A DNA stretch of 64,000 nucleotides. Origin: Paraflavitalea devenefica (lineage in GTDB: Bacteria > Bacteroidota > Bacteroidia > Chitinophagales > Chitinophagaceae). Where the stretch lies: positions 1,798,001 through 1,862,000 of the forward strand of contig NZ_JAARML010000002.1 of assembly GCF_011759375.1 (NCBI RefSeq), written 5' to 3'. Both the position numbers and the translations under genes were made by a program. Shown one piece after another: positions 36,314 through 45,072 of the stretch. The first letter of the stretch is position 1. Every line of letters begins with the position of its first letter. The notes beneath the pieces were generated by a model. The model saw only the letters and a list, made by a program, of their open reading frames with translations. It did no database searches and was not told the origin of the DNA.

Positions 36314-36896
36314 CGAGCGAAAGTAATTGTAGGTGTAGTTGCATTACCTGCGGTATCACAGCACTTTGTTCATCATTCACGATGACAAAATCACAGAGCC
36401 GCATTTTGATGAGCTGTTTGATCTGTTTATTCATGCGGGCGATAACCTCCTCGCGGGTAATGTGGTCACGCTGGATGGTGCGGTGTATGCGCAGGGCATC
36501 GGGCGCTGATACGCCTATTACATAATCGAGTTGTGATTGGGAACCGCTTTCAAAGATCAGGGCTGCTTCCTTGATGGCATAGGGCGTGGTTTGTTGCTGT
36601 AGCCACCGCTCGCCATCCTGGATAGTAACGGGGTGTACAAGTGAATTGAGCAGTTCGAGTTTTTCAGGGTTGTTGAATACGAGCTGCGACAAGTGCTTCC
36701 GGTTCAGCATACCCTGCTCAAAGGTAGCCGGGCCAAAGTGATGGATCAGTTCCTCGCGCAGTTGAGGATCGCTGTTCATGATGCGTTTGGCTTCCTCATC
36801 GGCATAGTAGACCGGGATGCCCAGTACTTCAAATACTTTGGCTACCGTGCTTTTGCCCGAACCGATGCCGCCTGTAAGACCAACGCGTAACGTCAT
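36276..36896 (-). CDS. coaE: dephospho-CoA kinase
   Basis: A 206-residue P-loop kinase (TGGIGSGKST at residues 8-17) with VYYADEEAKRIM and the helix ALRIHRTIQRDHITREEVIARMNKQ. It phosphorylates dephospho-CoA in the last step of CoA synthesis. The start at 36896 (MTLRVGLTGG) is preferred over a longer frame. Its C-terminal tail, SNQQPVTSNQ, is encoded by a period-7 repeat and is probably not conserved. It follows yajC but is separated from it by a strong terminator. Confidence 0.95.
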   Translation of the reverse strand: MTLRVGLTGGIGSGKSTVAKVFEVLGIPVYYADEEAKRIMNSDPQLREELIHHFGPATFEQGMLNRKHLSQLVFNNPEKLELLNSLVHPVTIQDGERWLQQQTTPYAIKEAALIFESGSQSQLDYVIGVSAPDALRIHRTIQRDHITREEVIARMNKQIKQLIKMRLCDFVIVNDEQSAVIPQVMQLHLQLLSLATSNQQPVTSNQ

Positions 36897-36921
36897 AGAA
36901 GGCAAATTAATTAAAAGGCAC

Positions 36922-36949
36922 AAAAAAACCGGATGTCTTGCATCCGGTT
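36922..36949 (-). terminator. terminator after yajC
   Basis: Perfect 9-bp stem AACCGGATG / CATCCGGTT followed on the minus strand by seven T. It separates yajC from coaE. Confidence 0.9.
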
Positions 36950-36973
36950 CCTATTACTTATAATAAGGAGCGC

Positions 36974-37315
36974 TTATTTGGCAGGTGTAGCCGCGTTATT
37001 CTTATTGACGTTGTTGGTCCACTCAATAGAAATAGCGCTTTTCTCGATCTTGATGTAGCTGCCCGGGCTGGTTTCCAGGTCAATCGTGCCATCTTCGTTC
37101 ACTTTATTGATCTTTCCGTGAATGCCGGCAATGGTTACCACTCTTTCACCTTTCTGCAAATTTGCCTGGAATTCCTTGGCCGCTTTGGCTTTTTTGGCTT
37201 GCGGACGGATCATAAATAACCAGAAAATAAGGATCATACCACCCAGCAGAACCAGTTGCATGGTACCGCCACCGCCTGCTCCTCCTGCTTGTAAGAAAAT
37301 AACTAAGGATGTCAT
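36974..37315 (-). CDS. yajC: preprotein translocase subunit YajC
   Basis: A 113-residue protein with one N-terminal membrane helix (TMQLVLLGGMILIFWLFMIRPQ), the RPQ motif with following AKKAKAAKEFQANLQKG, then a small beta domain (GERVVTIAGIHGKI). It is an accessory subunit of the SecDF complex. Between DUF1573 and coaE genes, on the same strand as nusB. Confidence 0.95.
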   Translation of the reverse strand: MTSLVIFLQAGGAGGGGTMQLVLLGGMILIFWLFMIRPQAKKAKAAKEFQANLQKGERVVTIAGIHGKINKVNEDGTIDLETSPGSYIKIEKSAISIEWTNNVNKNNAATPAK

Positions 37316-37407
37316 TTTGTATATCTGTTTTAAAAATGTTTAAAAATATCAATGGACAGGGGCGCAAGATACGGTAAACCGGCAAAATTACTTCCCGCTT
37401 CGCGGGA

Positions 37408-37833
37408 TTAGTTCTTGGGAGTATCTGCAGCAGGCATCACTTCTACGGTAAAATACAGTTTGTGCGTCTCGTCGCCACCTGTATTGGCATATACGGTCAG
37501 CGTCTTCTTATTGGTCCCCAGCCGTCCCTTGCTATTGAAGGTTGCTTTTATCTCGCCTTCCTTGCCCGGAGCTATAGGCGCCTCGGGGCGTTCTGCCACA
37601 GTACAACCGCAACTGGCTCCTACATTTTTGATGACGAGTTGTTTAGCGCCCGTATTTTTAAAACGGAAGACGATGTCTACTACCTGGCCATCCAGTACTT
37701 TGCCCATGTCTTTGGCCGAATCGATCCATTGAATGGTGGTTGTTTCGCCCGGTTTGGGCGGTTCACTGGCGCCGCTATTGGAGCAGGACCAGGCCGTAAG
37801 GGCTACGAGCAGGGAAAAAAATAATGTTTTCAT
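37408..37833 (-). CDS. DUF1573 lipoprotein
   Basis: A 141-residue protein with a lipobox around TAWSC (Cys17) and a DUF1573 domain (KDMGKVLDGQVVDIVFRFKNTGAKQLVIKNVGASCGCTVAERPEAPIAPGKEG); ASCGCT is the family signature. An immunoglobulin-like or ASPM/Hydin-like fold is expected. Function is unknown; it is common beside yajC and nusB in Bacteroidota. Confidence 0.9.
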   Translation of the reverse strand: MKTLFFSLLVALTAWSCSNSGASEPPKPGETTTIQWIDSAKDMGKVLDGQVVDIVFRFKNTGAKQLVIKNVGASCGCTVAERPEAPIAPGKEGEIKATFNSKGRLGTNKKTLTVYANTGGDETHKLYFTVEVMPAADTPKN

Positions 37834-37879
37834 TTGGAAAAAGTTTTGACAAATCTATTGCTGGCAGGTTACCACTGTG

Positions 37880-38806
37880 TTAAGAAGGCTTAAATGCCAC
37901 TTTGTGCATTTTATCTTCCCGTACCAGGTCCTTATGAATATTATCCAGGATTCCGTTTACAAACTGACCGCTTTGCGGTGTGCTGTATTCCTTAGCCAGG
38001 TCAATGTATTCGTTGATCGTTACTTTGGGCGGGATGGTCTCAAAATACAGGAACTCGCAAACACCCATCCGCATGAGGATCATGTCCAGTACAGCGATCC
38101 GTTCAGGGTCCCAGTTCTTTAATTTGGGCTTAATGTATTCCATCGTCACCTCTTTCTTCTCCAATGCTGTTTCCAGCAGGCCCTTGCCAAATAACCATTT
38201 TTCCTTGCTGATGAGCTCCTGGAAGTTAAAGCCCGCCGGCTTGTTCAGGAAATTCTGCAGCAACAGGCGCAGCATGTCGGCATCATCGTCCCAGTTGGTG
38301 AATGTTTCTTCTACATAGCTGGTAAAGTCCTCATTGGGCAGCAGCAGCTCATTGAAGATGAATTCCAGCATGGCCTTTTCTTCTTTTTTCTCACGGGCCG
38401 GCACGGAGATGTATTGTTTATATTTATCTGTATCTGCCAGTTGCAGGTAGATCTTGCGCAGGAGTTCGGGATTAGCCAGCAGTTCGGGCCTGGTCTCTTT
38501 TACGGCTTTCTGGTAAGAGGGGTGTTCGAGGATCTTCCACAGCAATTCATTGCCGGCCAGTTTAATATTTACATTCAGGTCTTCCCGGGAGGGCAGGTGT
38601 TTACCGGCACGGTTACGGGCGTCTATCTCGGCGTAGCGGGCTACTTCGGTGAGGTAGTGGATGAGGTAAATAAAGAGCTGGTGGGTAAGGTCAAAGTGTT
38701 TCTGAAGTAGTTTAAAAGGGTCACCGTTCTTTTCGGGTGTTTCCTGGCTTTCCACGGAATAGAGGACCTGCATTACCTTCACACGGATGTTTCTTCTGCT
38801 GATCAT
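37880..38806 (-). CDS. nusB: transcription antitermination factor NusB, long Bacteroidota form
   Basis: A 308-residue protein, about twice the usual NusB length. The N-terminus (RRNIRVKVMQVLYSVE) and C-terminal half (DPERIAVLDMILMRMGVCEFLYFETIPPKVTINEYIDLAKEYSTPQSGQFVNGILD) carry the NusB signatures. About 140 residues of helical, charged sequence lie between. It acts with NusE in rRNA antitermination. First gene of the nusB-DUF1573-yajC group. Confidence 0.93.
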   Translation of the reverse strand: MISRRNIRVKVMQVLYSVESQETPEKNGDPFKLLQKHFDLTHQLFIYLIHYLTEVARYAEIDARNRAGKHLPSREDLNVNIKLAGNELLWKILEHPSYQKAVKETRPELLANPELLRKIYLQLADTDKYKQYISVPAREKKEEKAMLEFIFNELLLPNEDFTSYVEETFTNWDDDADMLRLLLQNFLNKPAGFNFQELISKEKWLFGKGLLETALEKKEVTMEYIKPKLKNWDPERIAVLDMILMRMGVCEFLYFETIPPKVTINEYIDLAKEYSTPQSGQFVNGILDNIHKDLVREDKMHKVAFKPS

Positions 38807-38855
38807 GCTAAGAGCTTATTTTGAACCGGCAAAACTAACTGATTTCGGTGGAATA

Positions 38856-38945
38856 GCGAAGTCTGAAGTCGGAAGTCAGCGGTCAGAAGTTCAGGCAGGA
38901 AGCTAAAAGTCAATGGTCAGACCTCGGACCTCAGACCTCCGACTT
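38856..38945. repeat. period-7 tandem repeat, two blocks
   Basis: Block 1: gcgaagt, ctgaagt, cggaagt, cagcggt, cagaagt. Block 2: caatggt, cagacct, cggacct, cagacct, ccgactt. The blocks keep the 7-bp spacing internally but are offset by one base. Upstream of the groES promoter. Confidence 0.8.
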
Positions 38946-39071
38946 CATGCTTTCCTGCAAAATTGGCATTGATACTTAATGCTATAGGCCGGCCACCACT
39001 CAAATCCTGTCACCCTTTCCCCGGAAAGCTGAAAAAATGGCTTGTAAAAATGGTTTGGTATAGATTATGTT

Positions 39072-39115
39072 TAACTTTGCCGCCCCCCGGCAGGCATAAA
39101 AACAGAATTGCCGGG
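39072..39115 (+). promoter_or_regulatory. groES promoter -7 box and leader hairpin
   Basis: TAACTTTG at 39072-39079 matches the TAnnTTTG -7 box, without a good -33 TTTG at standard spacing. Just downstream, CCCGGCA and TGCCGGG (39086-39115) can form a 7-bp hairpin near the 5' end of the mRNA. The start codon is 40 bp further, so the stem does not mask it directly. Confidence 0.5.
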
Positions 39116-39154
39116 ATACTAAACATTTCACCAAAATCAAAAAACTGATAAACT

Positions 39155-39436
39155 ATGGCTAAGAAAGTCAATGTTACCCCCCTGCACGACCGGGTAATTG
39201 TGAAACCCGCTAAAGCGGAAGAGAAAACTGCCGGTGGTATCATCATCCCCGACACTGCCAAAGAAAAGCCTCAGCGTGGTACCGTAGTAGCCGCAGGCCC
39301 TGGCAAGAAGGATGAGCCGGTAACAGTAAAAGTAGGTGATACCGTATTATATGGTAAATATTCCGGAACTGAGATCCAGATTGAAGGTGATGATCTCCTG
39401 ATCATGAGAGAAAGCGACATCTTAGCAATTGTATAA
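39155..39436 (+). CDS. groES: co-chaperonin GroES
   Basis: A 93-residue GroES: PLHDRVIVKP at the start, the mobile-loop region EEKTAGGIIIPDTAKEKP, and DTVLYGKYSGTEIQIEGDDLLIMRESDILAI. It caps the GroEL chamber. The groEL start is 108 bp downstream, with a period-7 repeat in between. Confidence 0.97.
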   Translation: MAKKVNVTPLHDRVIVKPAKAEEKTAGGIIIPDTAKEKPQRGTVVAAGPGKKDEPVTVKVGDTVLYGKYSGTEIQIEGDDLLIMRESDILAIV

Positions 39437-39438
39437 AA

Positions 39439-39508
39439 CCTGAAGTCTGATGTCTGAAGTCCGAAAAGCATCGGAGCAAAAGATCAGACGGCTGACTTCC
39501 GGCTTCAA
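39439..39508. repeat. period-7 repeat between groES and groEL, two facing arms
   Basis: Left arm cctgaag, tctgatg, tctgaag, tccgaaa; right arm cggctga, cttccgg, cttcaaa, roughly the reverse complement. It lies in the short gap of the groESL operon and would be transcribed. Confidence 0.75.
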
Positions 39509-39544
39509 ATAATCAAATTACCTAATTTTTCAAATTAACATAAT

Positions 39545-41185
39545 ATGGCAAAACAACTGTTCTTCGATATCGAAGCCCGTAATAAAATGAAGAAAGGGGT
39601 TGATATTCTGGCGAATGCGGTGAAGGTGACCTTAGGTCCCAAAGGCCGTAACGTGGTACTGGAAAAGAAATTCGGTGCACCGTCTATTACTAAAGACGGT
39701 GTTACTGTAGCAAAAGAAATTGAACTGGAAGATCCCATTGAGAACATGGGCGCCCAGATGGTAAAAGAAGTAGCTTCCAAAACCGCTGATATTGCCGGTG
39801 ATGGTACTACTACTGCTACTGTACTGGCCCAGTCGATCATCAGCGAAGGTTTGAAGAACGTAGCTGCCGGCGCCAATCCCATGGACCTGAAGCGCGGTAT
39901 TGATAAAGCTGTTGCGGCTGTTGTTGAAAACCTGAAAAGCCAATCACAGCCTGTAGGTATCGACAGCAAGAAGATCCAGCAGGTAGCTTCTATCTCTGCC
40001 AACAACGACGAAGCGATCGGTAAGCTGATCGCTGAAGCTTTCGGTAAAGTAGGTAAAGAAGGCGTGATCACTGTGGAAGAAGCAAAAGGTACCGATACCA
40101 ATGTAGACGTGGTAGAAGGTATGCAATTTGACCGCGGTTATATCTCTCCCTACTTCGTTACCAACAGCGAAAAGATGGAAGCTGAGCTGTCAAGCCCTTA
40201 TATCCTGATCTACGACAAGAAGATCAGCGCTATGAAGGATATCCTCCACATCCTGGAGAAAGTTGCTCAAAGCGGCCGTCCTTTACTGATCATCGCTGAA
40301 GACCTGGAAGGTGAAGCACTCGCTACCCTGGTAGTAAACAAATTGCGTGGTACCCTGAAAGTAGCGGCTGTAAAGGCTCCTGGTTTCGGTGACCGTCGTA
40401 AGGAAATGCTGCAGGACATCGCGATCCTTACCAAGGGTATCGTGATCAGCGAAGAGCAAGGTTACAAACTGGAGAATGCCGATCTCAGCTACCTGGGACA
40501 AGCTTCTTCTGTTACCATCGACAAAGACAACACTACTGTTGTTGGCGGCAAGGGTAAGAAAGAAGATATCACTGCCCGCGTAAACCAGATCAAAGCCCAG
40601 ATCGAAGTAACTACTTCCGATTACGATAAAGAAAAATTACAAGAGCGTCTCGCCAAGTTGAGCGGTGGTGTAGCTGTACTGTATGTAGGTGCTGCAACTG
40701 AAGTGGAAATGAAAGAGAAGAAAGACCGTGTGGATGATGCCCTGCATGCTACCCGCGCTGCGGTAGAAGAAGGTATCGTTCCCGGTGGTGGTATCGCGTA
40801 TATCCGCGCCATTGCCAGCCTGGAAAAACTGAAAGGCGCTGTGAATGAAGACGAGCAAACCGGTATCGCTATCGTTAAGCGTGCGATCGAAGAGCCCCTG
40901 CGCCAGATCGTATTCAACAGCGGTATTGAAGGCAGCATCGTTGTTCAGAAAGTAAAAGAAGGTCAGGCCGACTTTGGTTTCAATGCCCGCACTGAGAAGT
41001 ATGAAAACCTCTTCCGCGCCGGTGTAATTGATCCTACCAAGGTTACCCGTATCGCACTGGAAAATGCCGCTTCTATTGCCGGTATGCTGCTCACTACTGA
41101 GTGTGTAATTGCCGACAAGCCTAAGAAGGAAGAAGCTCACACCCATGGTGGCGGCGCTCCTGGTATGGGCGGTATGGATTATTAA
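39545..41185 (+). CDS. groEL: chaperonin GroEL
   Basis: A 546-residue chaperonin with VTLGPKGRNVVLEKKFG, the ATP site DGTTTATVLAQ, EGIVPGGGIAYIRA and the C-terminal GGGAPGMGGMDY tail. It folds proteins as a double heptameric ring with GroES. Codon use is strongly biased (repeated ctg, gtt, cgt), as expected for a highly expressed gene. Confidence 0.98.
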   Translation: MAKQLFFDIEARNKMKKGVDILANAVKVTLGPKGRNVVLEKKFGAPSITKDGVTVAKEIELEDPIENMGAQMVKEVASKTADIAGDGTTTATVLAQSIISEGLKNVAAGANPMDLKRGIDKAVAAVVENLKSQSQPVGIDSKKIQQVASISANNDEAIGKLIAEAFGKVGKEGVITVEEAKGTDTNVDVVEGMQFDRGYISPYFVTNSEKMEAELSSPYILIYDKKISAMKDILHILEKVAQSGRPLLIIAEDLEGEALATLVVNKLRGTLKVAAVKAPGFGDRRKEMLQDIAILTKGIVISEEQGYKLENADLSYLGQASSVTIDKDNTTVVGGKGKKEDITARVNQIKAQIEVTTSDYDKEKLQERLAKLSGGVAVLYVGAATEVEMKEKKDRVDDALHATRAAVEEGIVPGGGIAYIRAIASLEKLKGAVNEDEQTGIAIVKRAIEEPLRQIVFNSGIEGSIVVQKVKEGQADFGFNARTEKYENLFRAGVIDPTKVTRIALENAASIAGMLLTTECVIADKPKKEEAHTHGGGAPGMGGMDY

Positions 41186-41189
41186 GAAG

Positions 41190-41217
41190 AGAATACAGAA
41201 TTCAGTCAATACAGAAT
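41190..41217. repeat. short period-7 repeat after groEL
   Basis: agaatac, agaattc, agtcaat, acagaat: four loose units directly after the groEL stop. Its first unit matches the agaatac units of the array at 34614. Confidence 0.55.
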
Positions 41218-41233
41218 TTTGTAGACAATATGG

Positions 41234-41275
41234 ATCCCGCTGGTTCCCGTTTTACGGGAGCAGCGGGATTTCTTA
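41234..41275. terminator. terminator of groEL
   Basis: Stem ATCCCGCTG / CAGCGGGAT enclosing a second stem CCCGT / ACGGG, followed by TTCTTATTT on the plus strand. It lies between convergent genes and may serve both. Confidence 0.8.
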
Positions 41276-42388
41276 TTTAATATACTGTAGCATGAACTGC
41301 GCGAGCTTTTTATTGGCGGCTGCCGAAGGATGACCATCTCTCCGGATGAAATAGCTTTTGTTGTTGAGGTCTATAACAGAAGAGACCCTGATGACCTGCA
41401 CAGAGCCTTCCGGGAGGGTATTGAGCGCTTTTTCGATCCTGTCGATGGATAAAGTACTTACCTGTTTATTGGCCCAGTTGGTATGGTCCCAATCGATCAG
41501 GATTAATTTACCTCCTGTGCGCCGGATTGCTGCGGCCATTTCCCGGATCATTAAGAAACATTTGTCGTAATGCTCCTGTGGCAGGTGGCGCACGTCATAA
41601 TTGAGCTGTACCCTGTCCAGCATATCTTTTAAGAATGTAAAGGTGCCCAGCAGGGATAGGTAATGGGCATACCTGGGCCTTGTGCTATCTGCATAGCCGC
41701 TGAGCTGTCCGGTATGGATAAGTGAGTCGTTTACTGTTTTAAAGTAAGGGCCTCCCAGGCTCCATTTGTATATGCCGCTGGCCCGCAGGATATGGTCGTA
41801 TATAAAGGAGTACACAAAAATGCGTTGGTTATTGGAAGAGTTGGCATATTGTTCTTTAAATAACTGGTACACCTGGTGGATGCCATACCCGCTAATGCCA
41901 CCGTTGATGGTATTCTGGTTGGCCAATTGTCCGACCTGCCAGGGAAGGGTTTCGTTGTCGTTCACCCCTCCTCCAAACGTAAAACTGCAACCCAGGAATA
42001 CGATCTCTTTGGAGGCGGCTGCTGTTGTAAAACCTATGCGCCGGCTGAACTGCCTTCCTGTAGGGTCGCGGGCAGCTTCCATTGTATAATTCACCTTGAA
42101 CAGGGTGTCTTTGTTTATTACCTGGCAGGCCTCGCAGGTGCCATTTTTCCCAATGACATAACCAAGGCTGCTATCGGGTTTGAAGAAGTCGGTTTTGCAG
42201 CTACCTGTTCTGTACGGCTTATCACTGAAGAACGCCCGGTAGGGAAACTCGATCAGTGAAAGAAAAATAAAACAGACTATGATCGTCAGCAGGAAATTAG
42301 GCAATTGCCTCTTTTTCTGTATGCTATACAGTAAAACGAACCATGACAGGAGGTTGACGGCAATAAGTAAAAATAAACGTTTGTCCAT
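41273..42388 (-). CDS. membrane-anchored SGNH/GDSL hydrolase-like protein
   Basis: A 371-residue protein starting MDKRLFLLIAVNLLSWFVLLYSI, with a second hydrophobic helix at about 33-52, so it is anchored with the domain outside. The SGNH blocks are visible: FLGCSFTFGGG with the nucleophile serine, NGGISGYG, and a C-terminal DGHPSAAANKKLA with the Asp-x-x-His relay. This fold includes esterases and polysaccharide acetyl esterases. The substrate is unknown. The start at 42388 is chosen because the longer frame places 23 poor residues before the helix. Confidence 0.75.
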   Translation of the reverse strand: MDKRLFLLIAVNLLSWFVLLYSIQKKRQLPNFLLTIIVCFIFLSLIEFPYRAFFSDKPYRTGSCKTDFFKPDSSLGYVIGKNGTCEACQVINKDTLFKVNYTMEAARDPTGRQFSRRIGFTTAAASKEIVFLGCSFTFGGGVNDNETLPWQVGQLANQNTINGGISGYGIHQVYQLFKEQYANSSNNQRIFVYSFIYDHILRASGIYKWSLGGPYFKTVNDSLIHTGQLSGYADSTRPRYAHYLSLLGTFTFLKDMLDRVQLNYDVRHLPQEHYDKCFLMIREMAAAIRRTGGKLILIDWDHTNWANKQVSTLSIDRIEKALNTLPEGSVQVIRVSSVIDLNNKSYFIRRDGHPSAAANKKLAQFMLQYIK

Positions 42389-42510
42389 GCTGACGATTTT
42401 CCGGGCTGCTACCGCAAGATAAATAAAGTGACCACTTATACAATAATACGGGAGCATAAGCTTCCCCTGCTTATATTTATCTTATCCGGTCATAAATCAA
42501 TCTACTGTTG

Positions 42511-42963
42511 ATGAAAAAGATGTTCTCTGCACTTGCCATGCTGCTTAGTATTAGTTATGTACAGGCGCAAACCACGGAAGACTCTGTAAAAGCGGCGGTC
42601 AACCAATTATTTGAGGGCATGAAAACGGCCAATGCGGAGATGGTAAAAGGCGCTTTTGCGGATAGTGCTGTACTGCAAACCATCAGTCGCAACAAGGAAG
42701 GGGAAACCATTATCCGGAATGAGGCCGTAAGTGCTTTTGCCGGCTTTGTAGGCAAGCTGAAACCCGGCGTTGCGGATGAGCGCATACAATTTGAAACGAT
42801 CAGGATCGACGGGCCGCTGGCCATTGTATGGACACCCTATAAGTTTTATTACAATGGACAGTTCAGTCACTGCGGTGTTAACAGCTTCCAGTTGGTACGC
42901 TTTGGCGGGCAGTGGAAGATCCAGTATTTGATAGATACGCGGAGGAAAGACAAATGTGAGTAG
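42511..42963 (+). CDS. secreted nuclear transport factor 2-like protein
   Basis: A 150-residue protein with a signal peptide (MKKMFSALAMLLSISYVQAQ) and one NTF2/SnoaL-like domain of the DUF4440 type (SVKAAVNQLFEGMKTANAEMVKGAFADSAVL; ERIQFETIRIDGPLAIVWTPYKFYYNG; GGQWKIQYLIDTRR). Such domains bind small molecules or act as simple enzymes. No partner is evident; it is convergent with the next gene, with a 2-bp gap. Confidence 0.8.
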   Translation: MKKMFSALAMLLSISYVQAQTTEDSVKAAVNQLFEGMKTANAEMVKGAFADSAVLQTISRNKEGETIIRNEAVSAFAGFVGKLKPGVADERIQFETIRIDGPLAIVWTPYKFYYNGQFSHCGVNSFQLVRFGGQWKIQYLIDTRRKDKCE

Positions 42964-42965
42964 CC

Positions 42966-44255
42966 TTACTTCTTCAACCTGTACTTCCTTCTCACTTTCG
43001 GGCTGTCGAAATAATCATTGAGTTCCTTCTCGCTCATATTGCGGGTCATTTCGATCGGAACGTCAATAAGCTGCACCTGTATCTGCTTCAGCTCATCTTT
43101 AAGCTTATTGGTCTTTTTGGCGATGTCTGGGTCCCGTTCACCTACAAGGGCATTATCCTTTAGCATATAGTCCAGCCTTTTAATAGCGGCACGGACAGCA
43201 GATGCCTGGTTCTGGTCAAAGACTTTTTGCGGGGCCACCGCTTCTTTGATAGGTACCAGGGAAACGCCTACACTGGGTAATATCTTTCCGGTTTTCTGTG
43301 CATCTGTACTGGTGGAAGAAGTTAAGATAGTACCGGTGAGGGCGGTGGTGGAACTGGTGATATCAAAGCCGGTACGGGCATTCTTGGTTTTCTTCACCCC
43401 TTTATCCAACTGCAGGAACGTATATTTTAATTGCAATATATAGGTCTCAATATTATGCGCCTGTAAGTTGAATTCCTGCAGGGCAAAGGGATAGTTGAGG
43501 GCGTCTTTTACAATGACCCGCACTACGGCCGTATCCCTTACCATGAAACGGTTGGTGCCAATGAAGCTTAGCAGCAGGATCCGTTCCTTGCCGATGTCGG
43601 TTTCCTTTACAAAATCAAAAGGGGGCGACCAGATGAAATCATCCTCACATTTCTTTACGTTGGTGTAATTCTTCATGGGCAGGTTGGCCAGGAAGGTAAT
43701 ATTGTCAATGGGGAAGCTGCCAAATTCACACTGGACCTTAAAGGCCAGTGTATCCCCTTCTTCAATGGTAATGGTGGAATTCACGGATGGCTTTACCTTG
43801 GCCAGCACTATTTCCGTATTGTAAAATACAATGGAGAAAGAGGTGTCTACCCGTTCGGTGGGATTGTCCAGGCTTTGGACCCCGATATTCACCCGGTACT
43901 CATTGTCGTAGCGGAGCTTGCCGGAAAGGAAATAGGATTTCTCCGCTTTAAAGGTCAGGGTGCCATTGTCTTTATTGATCCGCAAGCCTACCGGCGAATT
44001 GCGCAGGTACCAGTAATATTTGGATTCTTCCTTGTTGATCTCCAGTTTGTAGGTGAGGGTAGAATCTACATGGAGCGTAAAATAGGGGTTGAGGTTCTTG
44101 ATGCGCAGGATAGCCTCCGTTTCCGCCGTGTCGGGCAGCGGGACGGGCAGGGTATCAATAGCTTTAGGAATGGTATCAGCCGTCCGTTGGGTTTGTGCTG
44201 CTAACCAGGCCGTGGGTGCTATCAACAGTATAATCAGCCCTATTATTTTATTCAT
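42966..44255 (-). CDS. secreted protein of unknown function with beta-sandwich repeats
   Basis: A 429-residue protein with a signal peptide (MNKIIGLIILLIAPTAWLAAQ). Residues 60-260 look like two cadherin/immunoglobulin-like sandwiches (GLRINKDNGTLTFKAEKSYF; STITIEEGDTLAFKVQCEFG; DTAVVRVIVKDALN). A low-complexity Ser/Thr region (DITSSTTALTGTILTSSTSTD) follows, then a basic, helical C-terminus. I do not recognise a named family. The start at 44255 follows an alternative ATG seven codons earlier. Confidence 0.6.
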   Translation of the reverse strand: MNKIIGLIILLIAPTAWLAAQTQRTADTIPKAIDTLPVPLPDTAETEAILRIKNLNPYFTLHVDSTLTYKLEINKEESKYYWYLRNSPVGLRINKDNGTLTFKAEKSYFLSGKLRYDNEYRVNIGVQSLDNPTERVDTSFSIVFYNTEIVLAKVKPSVNSTITIEEGDTLAFKVQCEFGSFPIDNITFLANLPMKNYTNVKKCEDDFIWSPPFDFVKETDIGKERILLLSFIGTNRFMVRDTAVVRVIVKDALNYPFALQEFNLQAHNIETYILQLKYTFLQLDKGVKKTKNARTGFDITSSTTALTGTILTSSTSTDAQKTGKILPSVGVSLVPIKEAVAPQKVFDQNQASAVRAAIKRLDYMLKDNALVGERDPDIAKKTNKLKDELKQIQVQLIDVPIEMTRNMSEKELNDYFDSPKVRRKYRLKK

Positions 44256-44302
44256 CGGGGGATTTGGACTTGTCATGTTTTTGAATCGTGGCCGAAGTTA
44301 AT

Positions 44303-44345
44303 AACAAAACAATAAAAAACCCATCCCGATAAAGATCGGGATGGG
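44303..44345 (-). terminator. terminator of the Hsp20 gene
   Basis: Perfect 11-bp stem CCCATCCCGAT / ATCGGGATGGG with a 4-nt loop, followed on the minus strand by six T. It lies 58 bp beyond the Hsp20 stop. Confidence 0.92.
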
Positions 44346-44402
44346 ACTTAAACCAAAACCAACTGCTTATGAAAAAAGTTTAACTATCCTTTAATATTTT
44401 AC

Positions 44403-44831
44403 TTACTGGATATTAATCTGTTTGGTGCTCACTTTAGCTTGTTCTTTTTTGGGAAGATGAAGCTTCAGCACTCCCTGATCGTACTTCGCCTGGATATTAT
44501 CAACATCCACCTGGTCATCTACCGTAAAGCTGCGTTTGAAGCTGCGTTGGGCAAATTCCCGGCGTACTGTTTTGTACTCTTCTTTCTTTGTTTCTTCTTT
44601 CTTTTCAAAGCTGATCGTCAATAAGCCATCTTCTACTTTTACCTGAAAATCTTCCTTATTCAGACCAGGAGCGCTTACTTCCACATGATAAGCCTCTTTG
44701 GTTTCATGAATGTTTACCGGAGGATTGTGCAAGGTGCTATCCTTCCAGGTAGGAAACTGATTTAACAGATCATCAAATACTGAGTTGAATACGCTGTTTA
44801 CCGGGCGGTTGTTGAATTTTACGAGTGTCAT
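44403..44831 (-). CDS. Hsp20/alpha-crystallin small heat shock protein
   Basis: A 142-residue protein with an alpha-crystallin domain (about 37-130): NIHETKEAYHVEVSAPGLNKEDFQVKVEDGLLTI and DVDNIQAKYDQGVLKLHLPKKE. The short N-terminus has FDDLLNQFP, and the C-terminal IN/IQ replaces a classic IxI motif. It holds unfolding proteins without ATP. It is a single gene with its own terminator. Confidence 0.95.
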   Translation of the reverse strand: MTLVKFNNRPVNSVFNSVFDDLLNQFPTWKDSTLHNPPVNIHETKEAYHVEVSAPGLNKEDFQVKVEDGLLTISFEKKEETKKEEYKTVRREFAQRSFKRSFTVDDQVDVDNIQAKYDQGVLKLHLPKKEQAKVSTKQINIQ

Positions 44832-45031
44832 AGTCTATTACTTTTTGTTTTTGTAATGAATTTGTACAGGAGTATTTTCAAATGGCATACCAGTGCAAAA
44901 AATACCTGTTTTTACCGCCAGAAATGGAAAAAGAGGCATGGGTATAAGACAAAATGTCTGTAATTGCTTCAGGTTTGCAGACATAAAGTCATGTTAATTG
45001 AATTCAAAATGCCCGCGTCAACTTTTTGCGT

Positions 45032-45039
45032 AGATTTGC
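45032..45039 (+). promoter_or_regulatory. -7 box upstream of the bacilliredoxin gene
   Basis: TAGATTTG matches TAnnTTTG, 33 bp before the start codon. No convincing -33 box is seen. Confidence 0.45.
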
Positions 45040-45072
45040 GTTCTTAGATTGAACTAAAAAATAGCAAAGAAT

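Larger units (their letters stand above)
38807..39154. other. 348-bp divergent region between nusB and groES
   Basis: Contains a period-7 array, a -7 promoter box and a leader hairpin for groES. No CIRCE element (TTAGCACTC and its complement) is present, so HrcA control is not supported here. Confidence 0.6.

Noticed and set aside
37880..38806. Fusion of NusB with a second enzyme
   Set aside because: The extra 140 residues are helical and charged without catalytic motifs; long NusB is usual in this phylum.
38950..39154. CIRCE/HrcA operator upstream of groES
   Set aside because: Neither TTAGCACTC nor GAGTGCTAA occurs in this region.
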